64,000 nucleotides of DNA from Paenibacillus sp. 453mf (GTDB lineage: Bacteria > Bacillota > Bacilli > Paenibacillales > Paenibacillaceae): the NCBI RefSeq assembly GCF_900116105.1, contig NZ_FPAC01000001.1, positions 2,731,135 to 2,795,134 of the forward strand, given 5' to 3'. Position numbers and translations under genes: made by a program. Of the stretch, positions 24,246-34,189 are shown in pieces. Every line of letters begins with the position of its first letter. The first letter of the stretch is position 1. The notes under the pieces were generated by a model that saw only the letters and a program-made list of their open reading frames with translations, did no database searches and was not told the DNA's origin.

Positions 24246-26321
24246 TTACCAGACGAGCTTGGAGAAATCTGCAAAAGCCTTCAAGTCTTTGTCAATGGAT
24301 GCGAGAAGACCCAACCGATTTGCTCTAATTGCTTCATCTTCAGCCATGACCATGACCGAGTCAAAGAAGGAAGTTATCGGCTCTCTCCATTCAGCTGCTA
24401 TGCTTAGTGCCTTCTCCGCATCCCTCGCGGTCAATGCCTCGCGATAAGCCTGTGCTGTGGAGCTCCATGCTTTATACAATGTACGTTCACCTGCTTCGAC
24501 AAAGACCTCCTCAGTCACAGAGGCATTCGACGCCTTGGCTGCGAGGTTGCCTACACGGTTAAACGAATCAACGGTAGATTTAAATTCACCAGCTGTCTCC
24601 ACCGTGCTCATTAGTGCCATACCACGGTTCACAACAGATACGATATCATCATACCCTGCGCTGATCACCGCATCCACAACATCATAACGCATCGTTTCAG
24701 ACAAGAGCTTCTTAACACGCAATGCGAAGAACTCCTGCAGGTCCTTACGGATATCATCCTTGGAACGCTTCATCGCCCGCATGTTCTCATGGATTTCAAT
24801 TCCGATCTCGAAGATCTCATCAAGTGTGATCGGCAGCTTATGATCAAGCGCGATTTGTACAATGCCTGCAGCCTGACGACGCAGTGCATACGGATCCTGA
24901 GAGCCGGTAGGGATAATGCCGATAGAGAAGCATCCCACAATCGTATCTATTTTATCCGCAATGCTTACAATTGAACCAACAATAGAAGCAGGTACTGTAT
25001 CCGACGCGCTTCTTGGCTGGTAATGCTCAAATACAGCCTTTGCTACTTCAGGGCGTTCTCCTGCGCGCAGCGCATAATCTTCACCCATGACACCTTGCAG
25101 CTCTGGGAATTCATACACCATCTGTGTGACAAGATCAAATTTGCAAATGTCCGCTGCCCGGCTTACCAGATCCACTTGATCCGCAGAAACCTGAAGCTTG
25201 GCTGCAAGCGTATCAGCGATCTTGCGAATGCGGCGAACCTTATCTCCTACCGTACCGATTTCTTCCTGGAATACGATGCTTTCCAGCTTCGATAGCGCAT
25301 CTTTGATCTGCAGCTTTTGATCTTCCTCGTAAAAGAATTTCGCATCAGACAGACGAGCACGTAATACTTTTTCATTCCCTTTTGCAATGACGTCAAGAGA
25401 TTCCGCTCCCCCATTACGAACCGTAACAAAATAAGGAAGCAATTTGCTGTTCTCGTCCAGTACCGGGAAATAACGCTGATGCTCTCTCATGGAAGTAATC
25501 AGCACATCCTGCGGGATGTCCAGGAACGATGCTTCGAATGAACCGTAGAGTACAGTCGGTGTTTCAACGAGAAACAGTACTTCTTCCAGCAAATCCTCTT
25601 TAATAGCAATCGTCCAATTCTTCTTAGCTGCCAAAGCTTCGATCTGGCTCACGATAAGTGCACGGCGCTCTTCAATGTCAACAATGACATGCTGTTCACG
25701 AAGGGCCTCTACATAGGCAGACGGCTCTGAGATCGTCGTGTCTGAACCGAGGAAACGGTGCCCTCTCGATATATTCCCCGACTTCACACCTGCAATCTCA
25801 ATATCGATAACATCGGAACCGAACATCGCCACGATCCAGCGAATAGGTCTAACAAATTTCAAGTCATAAGCAGCCCAGCGCATAAATTTAGGGAAAGTCA
25901 TCGCATGCAGCACCTGAAGCAGTCCGTCTGCAAGCACCTCTGAAGTCTGGATACCTTTACTGCTCTTCGTAGCATAGATGTATTCTACGCCGCTCAATTC
26001 TTTGAAGGTAAACTGCTCAGGTTCTACACCTTGGCTTCTGGCAAAACCAAGTGCAGCTTTACTCCAGTTTCCGTTGTCATCGAGTGCAATTTTTCGGGAA
26101 GGACCTTTAACTTCCTCTTCAATATCCTCCTGCTTCTCAATGACATCCTTGATGATAACAGTCAATCGGCGTGGAGTGGCATAGGCCAGAACTTCGCCGT
26201 GAGTGACTCTTACACTGTCCAACCATTTAACAAGCCTGTCTTCGAGCTGCTCTATCGCTCCCCGAACAAAACGTGCAGGCACTTCCTCAAGACCGATCTC
26301 AAATAACAAATCTTTAGACAT
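24246..26321 (-). CDS. glyS: Glycine-tRNA ligase beta subunit
   Basis: The beta subunit (691 residues) of the heterotetrameric bacterial glycyl-tRNA synthetase, responsible for most tRNA contacts. The N-terminus KDLLFEIGLEEVPARFVRGA is diagnostic, as are GPSRKIALD, SMREHQRYFPVLDE and an HD-like/anticodon-binding C-terminal half (IADKIDTIVGCFSIGIIPTG). The ATG overlaps the glyQ stop by one base (TAATG), implying coupled translation. It is under the control of the glycyl T-box upstream of glyQ. Confidence 0.97.
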   Translation of the reverse strand: MSKDLLFEIGLEEVPARFVRGAIEQLEDRLVKWLDSVRVTHGEVLAYATPRRLTVIIKDVIEKQEDIEEEVKGPSRKIALDDNGNWSKAALGFARSQGVEPEQFTFKELSGVEYIYATKSSKGIQTSEVLADGLLQVLHAMTFPKFMRWAAYDLKFVRPIRWIVAMFGSDVIDIEIAGVKSGNISRGHRFLGSDTTISEPSAYVEALREQHVIVDIEERRALIVSQIEALAAKKNWTIAIKEDLLEEVLFLVETPTVLYGSFEASFLDIPQDVLITSMREHQRYFPVLDENSKLLPYFVTVRNGGAESLDVIAKGNEKVLRARLSDAKFFYEEDQKLQIKDALSKLESIVFQEEIGTVGDKVRRIRKIADTLAAKLQVSADQVDLVSRAADICKFDLVTQMVYEFPELQGVMGEDYALRAGERPEVAKAVFEHYQPRSASDTVPASIVGSIVSIADKIDTIVGCFSIGIIPTGSQDPYALRRQAAGIVQIALDHKLPITLDEIFEIGIEIHENMRAMKRSKDDIRKDLQEFFALRVKKLLSETMRYDVVDAVISAGYDDIVSVVNRGMALMSTVETAGEFKSTVDSFNRVGNLAAKASNASVTEEVFVEAGERTLYKAWSSTAQAYREALTARDAEKALSIAAEWREPITSFFDSVMVMAEDEAIRANRLGLLASIDKDLKAFADFSKLVW

Positions 26322-27202
26322 TATAGTGCACCTCCTTGTTTGAGCAGCGGGAATCCGAGCTTCTCGCGTTCCTCCAGATAGGTGGCCGCTACTTGTCGAG
26401 CCAAGTTACGCACTCTGGTAATATACCCCGTGCGTTCTGTAACACTGATGGCTCCTCGTGCATCGAGGAGGTTAAATGTGTGGGAACATTTAAGAACATA
26501 ATCATAAGCAGGGAATACCAAATGCTGATCCATCGCTTTTTTGGCTTCTTCCTCGTACATGTTGAACAGAGTGAACAGCATGCGCACATCAGAAACCTCA
26601 AAGGTATACTTGGAGTGTTCATATTCCGGGTGTTTAAATACATCACCGTAAGTAATGCCGTTAACCCACTCTAGTTCGAATACGTTGTCCTTGTCCTGTA
26701 TATAAGAAGCAAGACGCTCCATACCGTAAGTAATTTCAACGGAAACCGGATGAGTTTCAATACCACCTACCTGCTGAAAATAAGTGAATTGAGTGATTTC
26801 CATGCCATCCAGCCATACCTCCCAGCCTAGACCTGCGCAGCCAAGCGACGGGTTCTCCCAGTTGTCTTCAACAAACCGGATGTCATGCTTCTTAGCATCA
26901 ATACCAAGAGCCTGAAGGCTCTCTAGGTAGATCTCCTGAATGTTATCTGGCGAAGGCTTGATGATCACCTGGAATTGATGATGCTGATACAGCCGGTTCG
27001 GGTTCTCTCCATACCGTCCATCCGATGGCCGTCTGGAAGGCTCTACATAAGCTACCTTCCATGGCTCAGGACCAATTGAACGCAAGAAAGTCATCGGATT
27101 CATCGTTCCGGCGCCTTTTTCCGTGTCATAAGGCTGAACAATAATACAGTTATGCTTTGCCCAGAAATCTTGCAGCGTCAATATCATTTGCTGGAAGTTC
27201 AT
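26321..27202 (-). CDS. glyQ: Glycine-tRNA ligase alpha subunit
   Basis: The catalytic alpha subunit, 293 residues from the chosen start. It shows the class II aminoacylation core: [20 protein letters not shown], then [19 protein letters not shown] and [21 protein letters not shown] chose the ATG at 27202 ([14 protein letters not shown]) to match the B. subtilis start; AAGGAG lies 10 nt upstream. The ATG two codons earlier is equally possible by spacing. It is the first gene after the T-box leader. Confidence 0.96.
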   Translation of the reverse strand: MNFQQMILTLQDFWAKHNCIIVQPYDTEKGAGTMNPMTFLRSIGPEPWKVAYVEPSRRPSDGRYGENPNRLYQHHQFQVIIKPSPDNIQEIYLESLQALGIDAKKHDIRFVEDNWENPSLGCAGLGWEVWLDGMEITQFTYFQQVGGIETHPVSVEITYGMERLASYIQDKDNVFELEWVNGITYGDVFKHPEYEHSKYTFEVSDVRMLFTLFNMYEEEAKKAMDQHLVFPAYDYVLKCSHTFNLLDARGAISVTERTGYITRVRNLARQVAATYLEEREKLGFPLLKQGGAL

Positions 27203-27248
27203 TTTCATTTCTCTCCTTTGCAAGGTAAACTATTTCAAGTGCGCGAGG

Positions 27249-27493
27249 ACAGCAAAAAGCCCCCGTCCTACGCCTGATGTTCAGACGTAGGGACGAGAGC
27301 TACTCCCGCGGTTCCACCCTACTTGACTGCACTCTGAAGAGTACAATCCACTTTTCCGTATCCATTTCATGCTCACGAGTGCCATTTCCTAAACCCGACC
27401 TGCCGGACTTTCACCATCTCCGACTCGCTCATTAACCAAAGGTCCTTTATTTAGTACTTTCTCGATCAACACATGTCTCATAAAGAGATATTA
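27249..27493 (-). ncRNA. Glycyl T-box riboswitch leader of glyQS
   Basis: On the minus strand the invariant T-box AGGGTGGAACCGCG lies at 27320-27307. It is followed by a terminator hairpin (27301-27253: CGTCCCTACGTC / GCGTAGGACGGGGG, then TTTTT). The 5' half contains the AGTA and GAAA-type motifs of stem I and a GGC triplet followed by A at 27383-27381, the likely glycine specifier. Uncharged tRNA-Gly (anticodon GCC) would pair with the specifier and with the T-box UGGA, favouring the antiterminator and switching on glyQS. Confidence 0.93.
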
Positions 27494-27499
27494 CTATGA

Positions 27500-27529
27500 A
27501 TAATAGCTTATATGTCATGTCATTGTCAA
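27500..27529 (-). promoter_or_regulatory. SigA promoter of the glyQS T-box leader
   Basis: TTGACA (27529-27524) and TATTAT (27505-27500) are spaced by 18 bp on the minus strand, just upstream of the T-box leader. Confidence 0.75.
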
Positions 27530-27591
27530 GCTGAACTCCCGGCATCGCAGCTTCTTCACTTTGAAGTCCAACGAAATAGTGCTATTTTCAA

Positions 27592-28344
27592 TTAAAAGCC
27601 GTATTTGTCCATTTGATCGAGAAAATTACGAGATTTTAAATTCAAACCAAGCTGCTGATCCATGAAAGCTCGCATGATCTTCTTTATCTCCAGTTTGGTC
27701 TCATCACGAACAGAGACGTTTCCCAGCCGCTGCAGATCGACCAAGGCAAATAAACGAAGCAGCTTCAGCGCCCTAGGTGAAATGGACAATGCAGGCGGAT
27801 CGAAATGCTTGCAGGCCCTGCACAGTGTTCCTCCGAGTCCTGGACTTATAAAATATTCCTCATCCGGTCTTTCCCGGCCGCATGATATGCAGGTAGTCAA
27901 TTCAGGTGCATAACCAGCGGATTGCAATATTTTCATTTCATAAAGAGAAATGATAACAGCAGGATCTTTGTCTTCATTAAGTGCCGTAAGGCATGCTTTT
28001 AATTGCTTAAACCAAAAGCTTCCCGTCTCCTCATCCTGCAGCACGCGGTCGAGCAACTCACAAGCATAAGAGGCATAGGCAGCTTTAACGATATCTTCGC
28101 GCAGCAAATGGTGAGATTCAATAATCTCACCTTGGTTTAACGTTCCGAGCCCCTGATTTCGAAAAAAAACATATTCTCCGTGAGTAAAGACCTGTGTCAA
28201 CCCGGCATGACGGCTTTTCGGTTTCTTGGCTCCACGAACCAAAACTCCTATTTTGCCTCCACTTTCGGTGCAAAGCGTAATAATTTTGTTCCCCTCACCG
28301 TAGTCCATACTGCGGATGACGATGCCTTCCAACCTATATAGCAT
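27592..28344 (-). CDS. recO: DNA repair protein RecO
   Basis: RecO (250 residues) anneals single strands and helps load RecA on SSB-coated DNA in the RecFOR pathway. The N-terminal OB fold begins MLYRLEGIVIRSMDYGEGNK. The middle carries the zinc site CISCGRERPDEEYF and CRACKHF, as in Gram-positive RecO. The C-terminal end LKSRNFLDQMDKYGF is typical. It follows yqzL by 36 bp in the era-yqzL-recO order of B. subtilis. Confidence 0.94.
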   Translation of the reverse strand: MLYRLEGIVIRSMDYGEGNKIITLCTESGGKIGVLVRGAKKPKSRHAGLTQVFTHGEYVFFRNQGLGTLNQGEIIESHHLLREDIVKAAYASYACELLDRVLQDEETGSFWFKQLKACLTALNEDKDPAVIISLYEMKILQSAGYAPELTTCISCGRERPDEEYFISPGLGGTLCRACKHFDPPALSISPRALKLLRLFALVDLQRLGNVSVRDETKLEIKKIMRAFMDQQLGLNLKSRNFLDQMDKYGF

Positions 28345-28380
28345 GTCTCATCCCCCAATAGAAAGTCATGCTGTACTCTT

Positions 28381-28533
28381 TTAGGATTCGGTCTGTAATT
28401 CATCATAAGCCTCTCCCTCTGCGTCAGCATCTGCCCCTGCTTCACCCATGCTGCACGCACAGGATTCCTTGTATAACAGATAGGCATCGACATCTCCTGT
28501 CTTTGCAAAATACGTCCACGAAAAATCTCGCAC
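28381..28533 (-). CDS. yqzL: YqzL-like small protein
   Basis: A 50-residue reading frame from the GTG at 28533, with GAGG 10 nt upstream. It reads MRDFSWTYFAKTGDVDAYLL followed by YKESCACSMGEAGAD, and ends DELQTES at 28381. The aromatic start (DFSW.YF..TGDVDAYLLYKE) matches the YqzL family, which sits between era and recO in B. subtilis. Function is unknown. The C-terminal half is acidic and low-complexity. Confidence 0.8.
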   Translation of the reverse strand: MRDFSWTYFAKTGDVDAYLLYKESCACSMGEAGADADAEGEAYDELQTES

Positions 28534-28672
28534 AAGTATTCATCCTCTCTCTTCGGAAATGACGTGATAAGCATCTACGAATAGGATGTGCAGGGCTGTT
28601 GTTTCTATGCGATACATTAACTGGAATTGCTTGCTCACGAGAGGTTAGGCTGTTCATGTTTATTGACCGAAA

Positions 28673-29575
28673 TTATGCGTCCCGATGGAAACCTAAATCT
28701 TTAAGTACACGCTCTTGATTACGCCAATCCTTCTTAACCTTTACCCACAGCTCCAGAAAAATTTTGGAACCGAGCAGTCTTTCAATATCTTGTCTGGAAC
28801 GCTTTCCGACCTCTTTAAGCAGCGAGCCCTGTTTGCCGATAATAATCCCTTTTTGGGAATCGCGTTCTACGAAAATGACGGCAGATACCTGCACCGTTCC
28901 ATTTTCTTGCACACGCATATCCTCAATGGTGACCGCGATGGAATGCGGCACTTCCTCACGGGTCATATGCAGAATTTTTTCGCGAATGAGCTCTGCAATG
29001 ACAAATTGCTCCGGGTGATCTGTAATTTGATCATCAGGATAATATTTCGGACCTTCTGGCAAATACTTTTTGATCTGATCCATTAATGTATTGACATTAT
29101 TTCCAAATTTGGCAGAGATCGGCACAATTTCAGCAAAATCAAGCAGATTGCGATATTGATCAATAAGAGGCAGCAGCGCTTCAGGCTCCACCTGATCAAT
29201 CTTGTTCAGCACAAGGAACACAGGCGTCCGGACATTTTTGAGCTGTTCGGCAATAAAGCGGTCCCCGCCGCCCATTCCTTCAGAAGCATCGACGAGAAAT
29301 AATACGGCCTCCACTTCGGAGAACGTATTAAACGCCGTTTGATTCATGAAATCTCCAAGCTTGGACTGGCGCTTATGAATTCCGGGTGTATCCAAGAATA
29401 CGATTTGATTATCTTCTGCCGTATAAACCCCATGAATTTTGTTGCGAGTGGTTTGAGGCTTATCCGACATAATTGCAATTTTTTGTCCGATGACTTGATT
29501 CATCAGTGTAGATTTTCCAACATTGGGTCTGCCAATAATGGCAACAAATCCGGATTTAAAAGCTGTTTTAGACAT
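28673..29575 (-). CDS. era: GTPase Era
   Basis: Binds 16S rRNA and assists 30S subunit maturation. G motifs are GRPNVGKST (G1), [10 protein letters not shown] (G3) and NKIDQVE (G4). The KH domain near the C-terminus contains [20 protein letters not shown]. The length is 300 residues. The ATG at 29575 ([15 protein letters not shown]) is chosen because GGAGG ends 5 nt upstream; the TTG at 29587 lies at that site. It follows cdd by 36 bp. Confidence 0.96.
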   Translation of the reverse strand: MSKTAFKSGFVAIIGRPNVGKSTLMNQVIGQKIAIMSDKPQTTRNKIHGVYTAEDNQIVFLDTPGIHKRQSKLGDFMNQTAFNTFSEVEAVLFLVDASEGMGGGDRFIAEQLKNVRTPVFLVLNKIDQVEPEALLPLIDQYRNLLDFAEIVPISAKFGNNVNTLMDQIKKYLPEGPKYYPDDQITDHPEQFVIAELIREKILHMTREEVPHSIAVTIEDMRVQENGTVQVSAVIFVERDSQKGIIIGKQGSLLKEVGKRSRQDIERLLGSKIFLELWVKVKKDWRNQERVLKDLGFHRDA

Positions 29576-29611
29576 ATTTTCCTCCAAAAAGGGTCAATAC
29601 CCTTATCCTTT

Positions 29612-30019
29612 TTATGCTTTCTCCAGAGCTTCCGGCCCAAAAGCGCCGGGCAGCAGATCGGTGATCGTTGTCTCCCGAATTTCTCCCTTGAGGTTGCCAA
29701 GGTATACAGGCATGCTGCTGTCACATAGTTCAAGTATAACTTGCCGGCACACCCCGCACGGTGCAATAGGTTCTTCCGTGTCGCCTACGACTGCCAGTGC
29801 CTTGAATCTGCGGGGGGCATGACCACTCGCAATGGCACTGAACAGTGCTGTACGCTCTGCGCAATTGCTCGGACTATAAGCTGCATTTTCAATATTGCAT
29901 CCATGATATATATACCCATCTTCCCCTAAAAGCGCAGCGCCTACGCCAAATTTGGAATAAGGAATATATGCTTTTTTTCTTGCTTCGATCGCTTCCTGCA
30001 TGAGCTGATTTGCATCCAT
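29612..30019 (-). CDS. cdd: Cytidine deaminase
   Basis: Deaminates cytidine and deoxycytidine in pyrimidine salvage. The 135-residue protein shows the zinc ligands and catalytic glutamate in NCAERTALFSAI and PCGVCRQVILE, plus YSKFGVGAALLGEDG. It is the homotetrameric short form. It lies between dgkA and era, as in B. subtilis. Confidence 0.95.
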   Translation of the reverse strand: MDANQLMQEAIEARKKAYIPYSKFGVGAALLGEDGYIYHGCNIENAAYSPSNCAERTALFSAIASGHAPRRFKALAVVGDTEEPIAPCGVCRQVILELCDSSMPVYLGNLKGEIRETTITDLLPGAFGPEALEKA

Positions 30020-30065
30020 ATTTGTACCTCTTTTCGATTATTGTAAACGTGTATATAACGATGAG

Positions 30066-30431
30066 TTAAAAAATCCATCTAATGAACGGTTTAAGGTAGA
30101 CAAAAATGCCGATGATGACGGCAAAAACCGCCGCCAGCAGTACAGCTCCGGCAGCGGTATCTTTGGCGGCTTTGGCCAGCGGGTGAATCTCGGGGGATGC
30201 AAGGTCAACAACGATCTCAATCGCTGTGTTAAGCAGCTCTGTCACAATTACAAAACCTATTGCCAAACTAATGAACATCCAATCCGTACGTGAAATATCC
30301 AGAAGCCATCCGGCAGCAACGGCCACTAGAGCAAGAACAGCATGAACCCGCAGGTTCCGTTGTGTTCTAAAGCCGTAAATCAGCCCTTCCATCGCATTTC
30401 GGAATACATCCACTATGGACCGTTGTCTCAT
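30066..30431 (-). CDS. dgkA: Diacylglycerol kinase family protein (undecaprenol kinase type)
   Basis: A 121-residue integral membrane kinase with three helices. The conserved block TELLNTAIEIVVDLASPEIH carries the catalytic glutamates, followed by KAAKDTAAGAVLLAA. In Gram-positives this protein phosphorylates undecaprenol rather than diacylglycerol, recycling the cell-wall lipid carrier. The start overlaps the ybeY stop by one base (TAATG). Confidence 0.93.
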   Translation of the reverse strand: MRQRSIVDVFRNAMEGLIYGFRTQRNLRVHAVLALVAVAAGWLLDISRTDWMFISLAIGFVIVTELLNTAIEIVVDLASPEIHPLAKAAKDTAAGAVLLAAVFAVIIGIFVYLKPFIRWIF

Positions 30432-30925
30432 TAGCGTGTCAACCCGACGCTTGCCAAGACAGCTTCTTGTTTACCCATCATTTCAGCTTCGCTTGTTTCA
30501 TCCTGATGATCATACCCCAGCAGGTGGAGAAAGCCATGAACGAACAAAAATCCAAGCTCCCTTTCCACAGAATGACCGTATTCCTCGCTCTGTGCGATAG
30601 CCGTAGGGACAGAAATGATAATGTCACCGAGTACATCCGGAACGTCCACCGATTCGCCTTCCTCTAATTCATATACAATGTCAAGCTCTTCATCCAGCGT
30701 TTCATTCATTGCAAATGAAAGCACATCGGTAGGGCGGTCTATTCCGCGATACTCCTTGTTCAGTTCATGGATCTCTTCATCATTGACGAATGTAAGTGCA
30801 ACCTCGCCTTCGTCTACACCTTCCATTTCGGCCGCTTTTTCAAGCAGTTGAGTCAGAAGAGAGATAAGCTCATCACTGATATTATATTGTTCTTGATTAT
30901 TATCCCATGCAAGCTGCACACTCAT
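30431..30925 (-). CDS. ybeY: Endoribonuclease/rRNA maturation factor YbeY
   Basis: A 164-residue metalloprotein for 16S rRNA 3'-end maturation and ribosome quality control. The zinc motif HGFLHLLGYDH is complete, preceded by NKEYRGIDRPTDVLSFAM. It is translationally coupled to dgkA and preceded by pgpH. Confidence 0.95.
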   Translation of the reverse strand: MSVQLAWDNNQEQYNISDELISLLTQLLEKAAEMEGVDEGEVALTFVNDEEIHELNKEYRGIDRPTDVLSFAMNETLDEELDIVYELEEGESVDVPDVLGDIIISVPTAIAQSEEYGHSVERELGFLFVHGFLHLLGYDHQDETSEAEMMGKQEAVLASVGLTR

Positions 30926-30962
30926 ATGGCATGCTCCTTTGTTTCAATAAATGTGATTTGAA

Positions 30963-33194
30963 TTAACTATCTTTTGGTTTCTTGATCTCTTCAGGATACT
31001 CAATTCTCGAATGAAAAATCCCCATGACCGTCTCTTTCAGTGTCCTGGAAATAATGTCGAGCTCCCTCATGGTAAGATCACAATCGTTAAGCTGATGATC
31101 GTCCAGTCTGCTCTTAACGATCTTCTCGATCATGGATTCAACCTGTTCCACAGTAGGCTTGCGCAGTGATCGCACTGCAGCCTCTACACTGTCAGCGATG
31201 CCCACAATCGCTGCTTCTTTGGACTGAGCCTTCGGTCCCGGATATCTGAAGTCTTCTTCCGTAAAATCCGGTTCTACGCCTGCTTCTTCAGCCTGTTTCA
31301 GCGCCTTATGGTAGAAATAATGGAGGAACGTTGTACCATGATGCTGCTCCGCAATATCCCTTATTCGTTTAGGAAGCTTGTAATCCTTCTGCATCTCCAC
31401 ACCGTCTCTGGCATGTGAAATGATGATGGACTTGCTAAGCTTGGGATCCAGCGTATCATGCGGGTTCTCCATATTGTTCTGATTCTCGATAAAATAAATC
31501 GGTCTTTTCGTTTTGCCAATATCATGATAATACGAACCGACTCTGCATAGCAGTCCGTCAGCACCAATTGCTTCTGCAGCAGCCTCCGATAAATTCCCAA
31601 CCATGACACTATGATGATAGGTACCTGGTGTTTCTGTCAGCAGCTTACGCAGCAGCGGATGGTTAGGGTTCGACAGCTCCACCAGCTTCAGAGCTGACAA
31701 AATACCGAATAATGATTCGAAGAATGGCATCAGCCCAATGGCAAGGACAGCCATCAAAATGCCGCCAGCAAAAGCAAAGCCTACACTATACATCGCTGCA
31801 GTTCGATCCCATTCCCCATTGCCAAGTATGGCCAGCATAAAGACTACGAGTGAGCCGATCAGAGAAACGATGATACCGCTCTTAAGCAGGGTCGAACGCT
31901 GACTAGCCTTATCCGTTGCGAAAATAGCCGCAAAGCTGATGATAATCGTAAACAGTCCAAAATTAAAGTCAAAGTTCTCGTTCAGCTGCGTGTTCAGGAT
32001 AATGCTGCTTAGTATGCCGAAGATAATAGCACACACGTAAGCGAGGGGAATATCCAGCAGCTGCGTAATCAGCATGACACCAATCCCTACGGGAGCCAAG
32101 TAGCCGACATAGGCTCGGTTGTCATTTTGTAAGAAGCTGATGAGATGCATGCATCCGATCGTGATCGCGAAGATGCAGAACAGCATCAGGAGCTGAGAAT
32201 TATTGTATTTGAACTCTGGACTGCTGATTTGTTTCATGTACATCAGAATTCCAATCGACAAACTGAACGATAAGAGCAGCAGCCCAAGCTGAGGCCAGTA
32301 GTTAACCTCGTCGCGAAGCAGCTTGTTGTCTTCCAGCAGCTTGTACACTTCTTCAGTAATAATCTCACCTTTGGCTACAAGTGTTTCGCCCTCTTCAATG
32401 AAGACCTGAGGTGTGTTCTCTCTTGCTCTTGCCTTGGCTTCTTTCGTTGCTTCCTCATCATAAAATTTGTTTGCCGTTATAACAAACCGAGTAAGCTCCT
32501 GTACGACCTCACGTGCAGTTCTATCCGTCAGGGAGCTGGTATTGACCATCTCAGCTACCTTGGCTCTTGGGGTTGAAGCATCCGTGATCTGGTCAACCAT
32601 TAATCTTGATACGAGCTCACGGGCAACAGGCTTCATCTCCTGTATCTGTTCAGAGGACAACCGGGCGATCTTGATATAGGTCTCCTCCGGAATTCGGTAG
32701 GATTGCTCCTGTGTTACTCTATGAATCTCATCAAGCAATGCATCCGAATAGGTGCCTGTTCCCCGGTTGTTATTGATATAATTCGTAATCGAGTCACTTA
32801 GTCTTTGGGGAATTTCATCCTTATAGATCTCAATCTTATCTTCTCGGGAAATATCATCCTGATTGAGTCTGTCAATCCGATCCAATATGGAGGTCACCAA
32901 GTTCTCGTTTCGTAACGATACAATCTGATACACCGGCTGAACCGCTTCAGCAGCTTCCTCTGCTGCAATCGCCCTTGCCTGATTATCCTGTATCTGCATA
33001 GGAGCCTTGATTTCTTTTTCGCTGCGAGTTCCCTGCACAATATCATATCGTTCAGGCAGAAGACCTGGCGCCAGGCTGACGTAAAACAGAATCATCAGAA
33101 ACAAAAACAGAAGATAGCGGACTCCTCTGCTATTCTTCCATCCAAGCTTTCTATTCTGAATAGATTTGTCCTTCGACAATTCCTTAAGGGTCAT
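30963..33194 (-). CDS. pgpH: 7TM-HD phosphohydrolase PgpH/YqfF (c-di-AMP phosphodiesterase)
   Basis: A 743-residue membrane protein. It has one N-terminal helix (about residues 27-45), an extracellular 7TMR-HDED domain (to about residue 300), seven membrane helices (about 300-500), and a cytoplasmic HD domain with HHSVMVGNLSEAAAEAIGA and YYHDIGKTKRP. Members of this family degrade cyclic di-AMP and are important for its homeostasis. It lies between phoH and ybeY, the usual Firmicute order. Confidence 0.94.
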   Translation of the reverse strand: MTLKELSKDKSIQNRKLGWKNSRGVRYLLFLFLMILFYVSLAPGLLPERYDIVQGTRSEKEIKAPMQIQDNQARAIAAEEAAEAVQPVYQIVSLRNENLVTSILDRIDRLNQDDISREDKIEIYKDEIPQRLSDSITNYINNNRGTGTYSDALLDEIHRVTQEQSYRIPEETYIKIARLSSEQIQEMKPVARELVSRLMVDQITDASTPRAKVAEMVNTSSLTDRTAREVVQELTRFVITANKFYDEEATKEAKARARENTPQVFIEEGETLVAKGEIITEEVYKLLEDNKLLRDEVNYWPQLGLLLLSFSLSIGILMYMKQISSPEFKYNNSQLLMLFCIFAITIGCMHLISFLQNDNRAYVGYLAPVGIGVMLITQLLDIPLAYVCAIIFGILSSIILNTQLNENFDFNFGLFTIIISFAAIFATDKASQRSTLLKSGIIVSLIGSLVVFMLAILGNGEWDRTAAMYSVGFAFAGGILMAVLAIGLMPFFESLFGILSALKLVELSNPNHPLLRKLLTETPGTYHHSVMVGNLSEAAAEAIGADGLLCRVGSYYHDIGKTKRPIYFIENQNNMENPHDTLDPKLSKSIIISHARDGVEMQKDYKLPKRIRDIAEQHHGTTFLHYFYHKALKQAEEAGVEPDFTEEDFRYPGPKAQSKEAAIVGIADSVEAAVRSLRKPTVEQVESMIEKIVKSRLDDHQLNDCDLTMRELDIISRTLKETVMGIFHSRIEYPEEIKKPKDS

Positions 33195-33211
33195 CCCACG
33201 ACAATCCCTTC

Positions 33212-34183
33212 CTATTCTTGATTTTCGGCGGCTCGGTCATACGCGGTAATAATTTTTTGCACAAGAGTATGCCGCACGACATCCTGTTCTGTAAAATAGA
33301 CAAACCCGATCTCTTCTACACCTTCGAGGATTGCCTTAGCATCAATGAGTCCAGATTTTTTCCCGCGGGGAAGGTCAATTTGCGTCACATCACCGGTAAT
33401 GACCATCTTGGAACCAAATCCAAGCCGTGTCAAAAACATCTTCATCTGTTCTGGCGTTGTATTCTGTGCCTCATCCAGAATGATGAATGAATCATCAAGT
33501 GTCCGTCCGCGCATATAAGCAAGTGGAGCGATTTCAATTAATCCGCGTTCAAGTGCTTTGGCTGTCTGATCAGGACCCATAACGTCGTACAGAGCATCGT
33601 ACAGCGGTCTCAGGTACGGGTCCACCTTCTCCTGTAGATCACCTGGCAAGAATCCGAGATTCTCTCCCGCTTCCACCGCTGGACGCGTCAGCACAATCCT
33701 TTTGACAGAACCTTCCTTCAGCGCTGCAACAGCTAGAACTACAGCAAGATACGTCTTACCTGTACCCGCCGGGCCGATGCCGAACACAATATCACGTTTT
33801 TTGATCGTCGTCACATAATGCTTCTGGCCAATCGTCTTCACTCGAATCGGCTTGCCGCGATATGTATTCGTAATCTCACCTTTAAATAGATCAAGAAGCT
33901 GATCCGCCCGCAGATCCTTAGCCAATTCAATGGCATACTGGACATCTCTTTCGGATAGGATATGGCCGTTACGGATAAGTACGAGCAGCACCTCAAACAG
34001 CTGACCCATGATCTCTACTTCCTGTTCCTTGCCTCTAATCGTTATTTCTGCTTCCCGGGAGTCAACAGTCGCCGGAATCTGCAATTCCATCATTTTAAGA
34101 AAAGCGTCCTGTGGTCCAAATAACGACTGCCCTTCTCCCGCGTTCTGAAGCGAGATTCGAATGCTGTAATTATTATCTGACAA
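33212..34183 (-). CDS. phoH: PhoH family ATPase
   Basis: A 323-residue P-loop ATPase with GIGPAGTGKTYLAVV (Walker A), DDSFIILDEAQNTT (Walker B) and TGDVTQIDLP (sensor). Its N-terminal region is KH-like and suggests RNA binding. PhoH2-like helicase/ribonuclease activity is known for relatives, but the role of the housekeeping copy is unclear; neighbours ybeY and era hint at rRNA metabolism. It lies 6 bp downstream of yqfD. Confidence 0.93.
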   Translation of the reverse strand: MSDNNYSIRISLQNAGEGQSLFGPQDAFLKMMELQIPATVDSREAEITIRGKEQEVEIMGQLFEVLLVLIRNGHILSERDVQYAIELAKDLRADQLLDLFKGEITNTYRGKPIRVKTIGQKHYVTTIKKRDIVFGIGPAGTGKTYLAVVLAVAALKEGSVKRIVLTRPAVEAGENLGFLPGDLQEKVDPYLRPLYDALYDVMGPDQTAKALERGLIEIAPLAYMRGRTLDDSFIILDEAQNTTPEQMKMFLTRLGFGSKMVITGDVTQIDLPRGKKSGLIDAKAILEGVEEIGFVYFTEQDVVRHTLVQKIITAYDRAAENQE

Positions 34184-34189
34184 ATAGCC

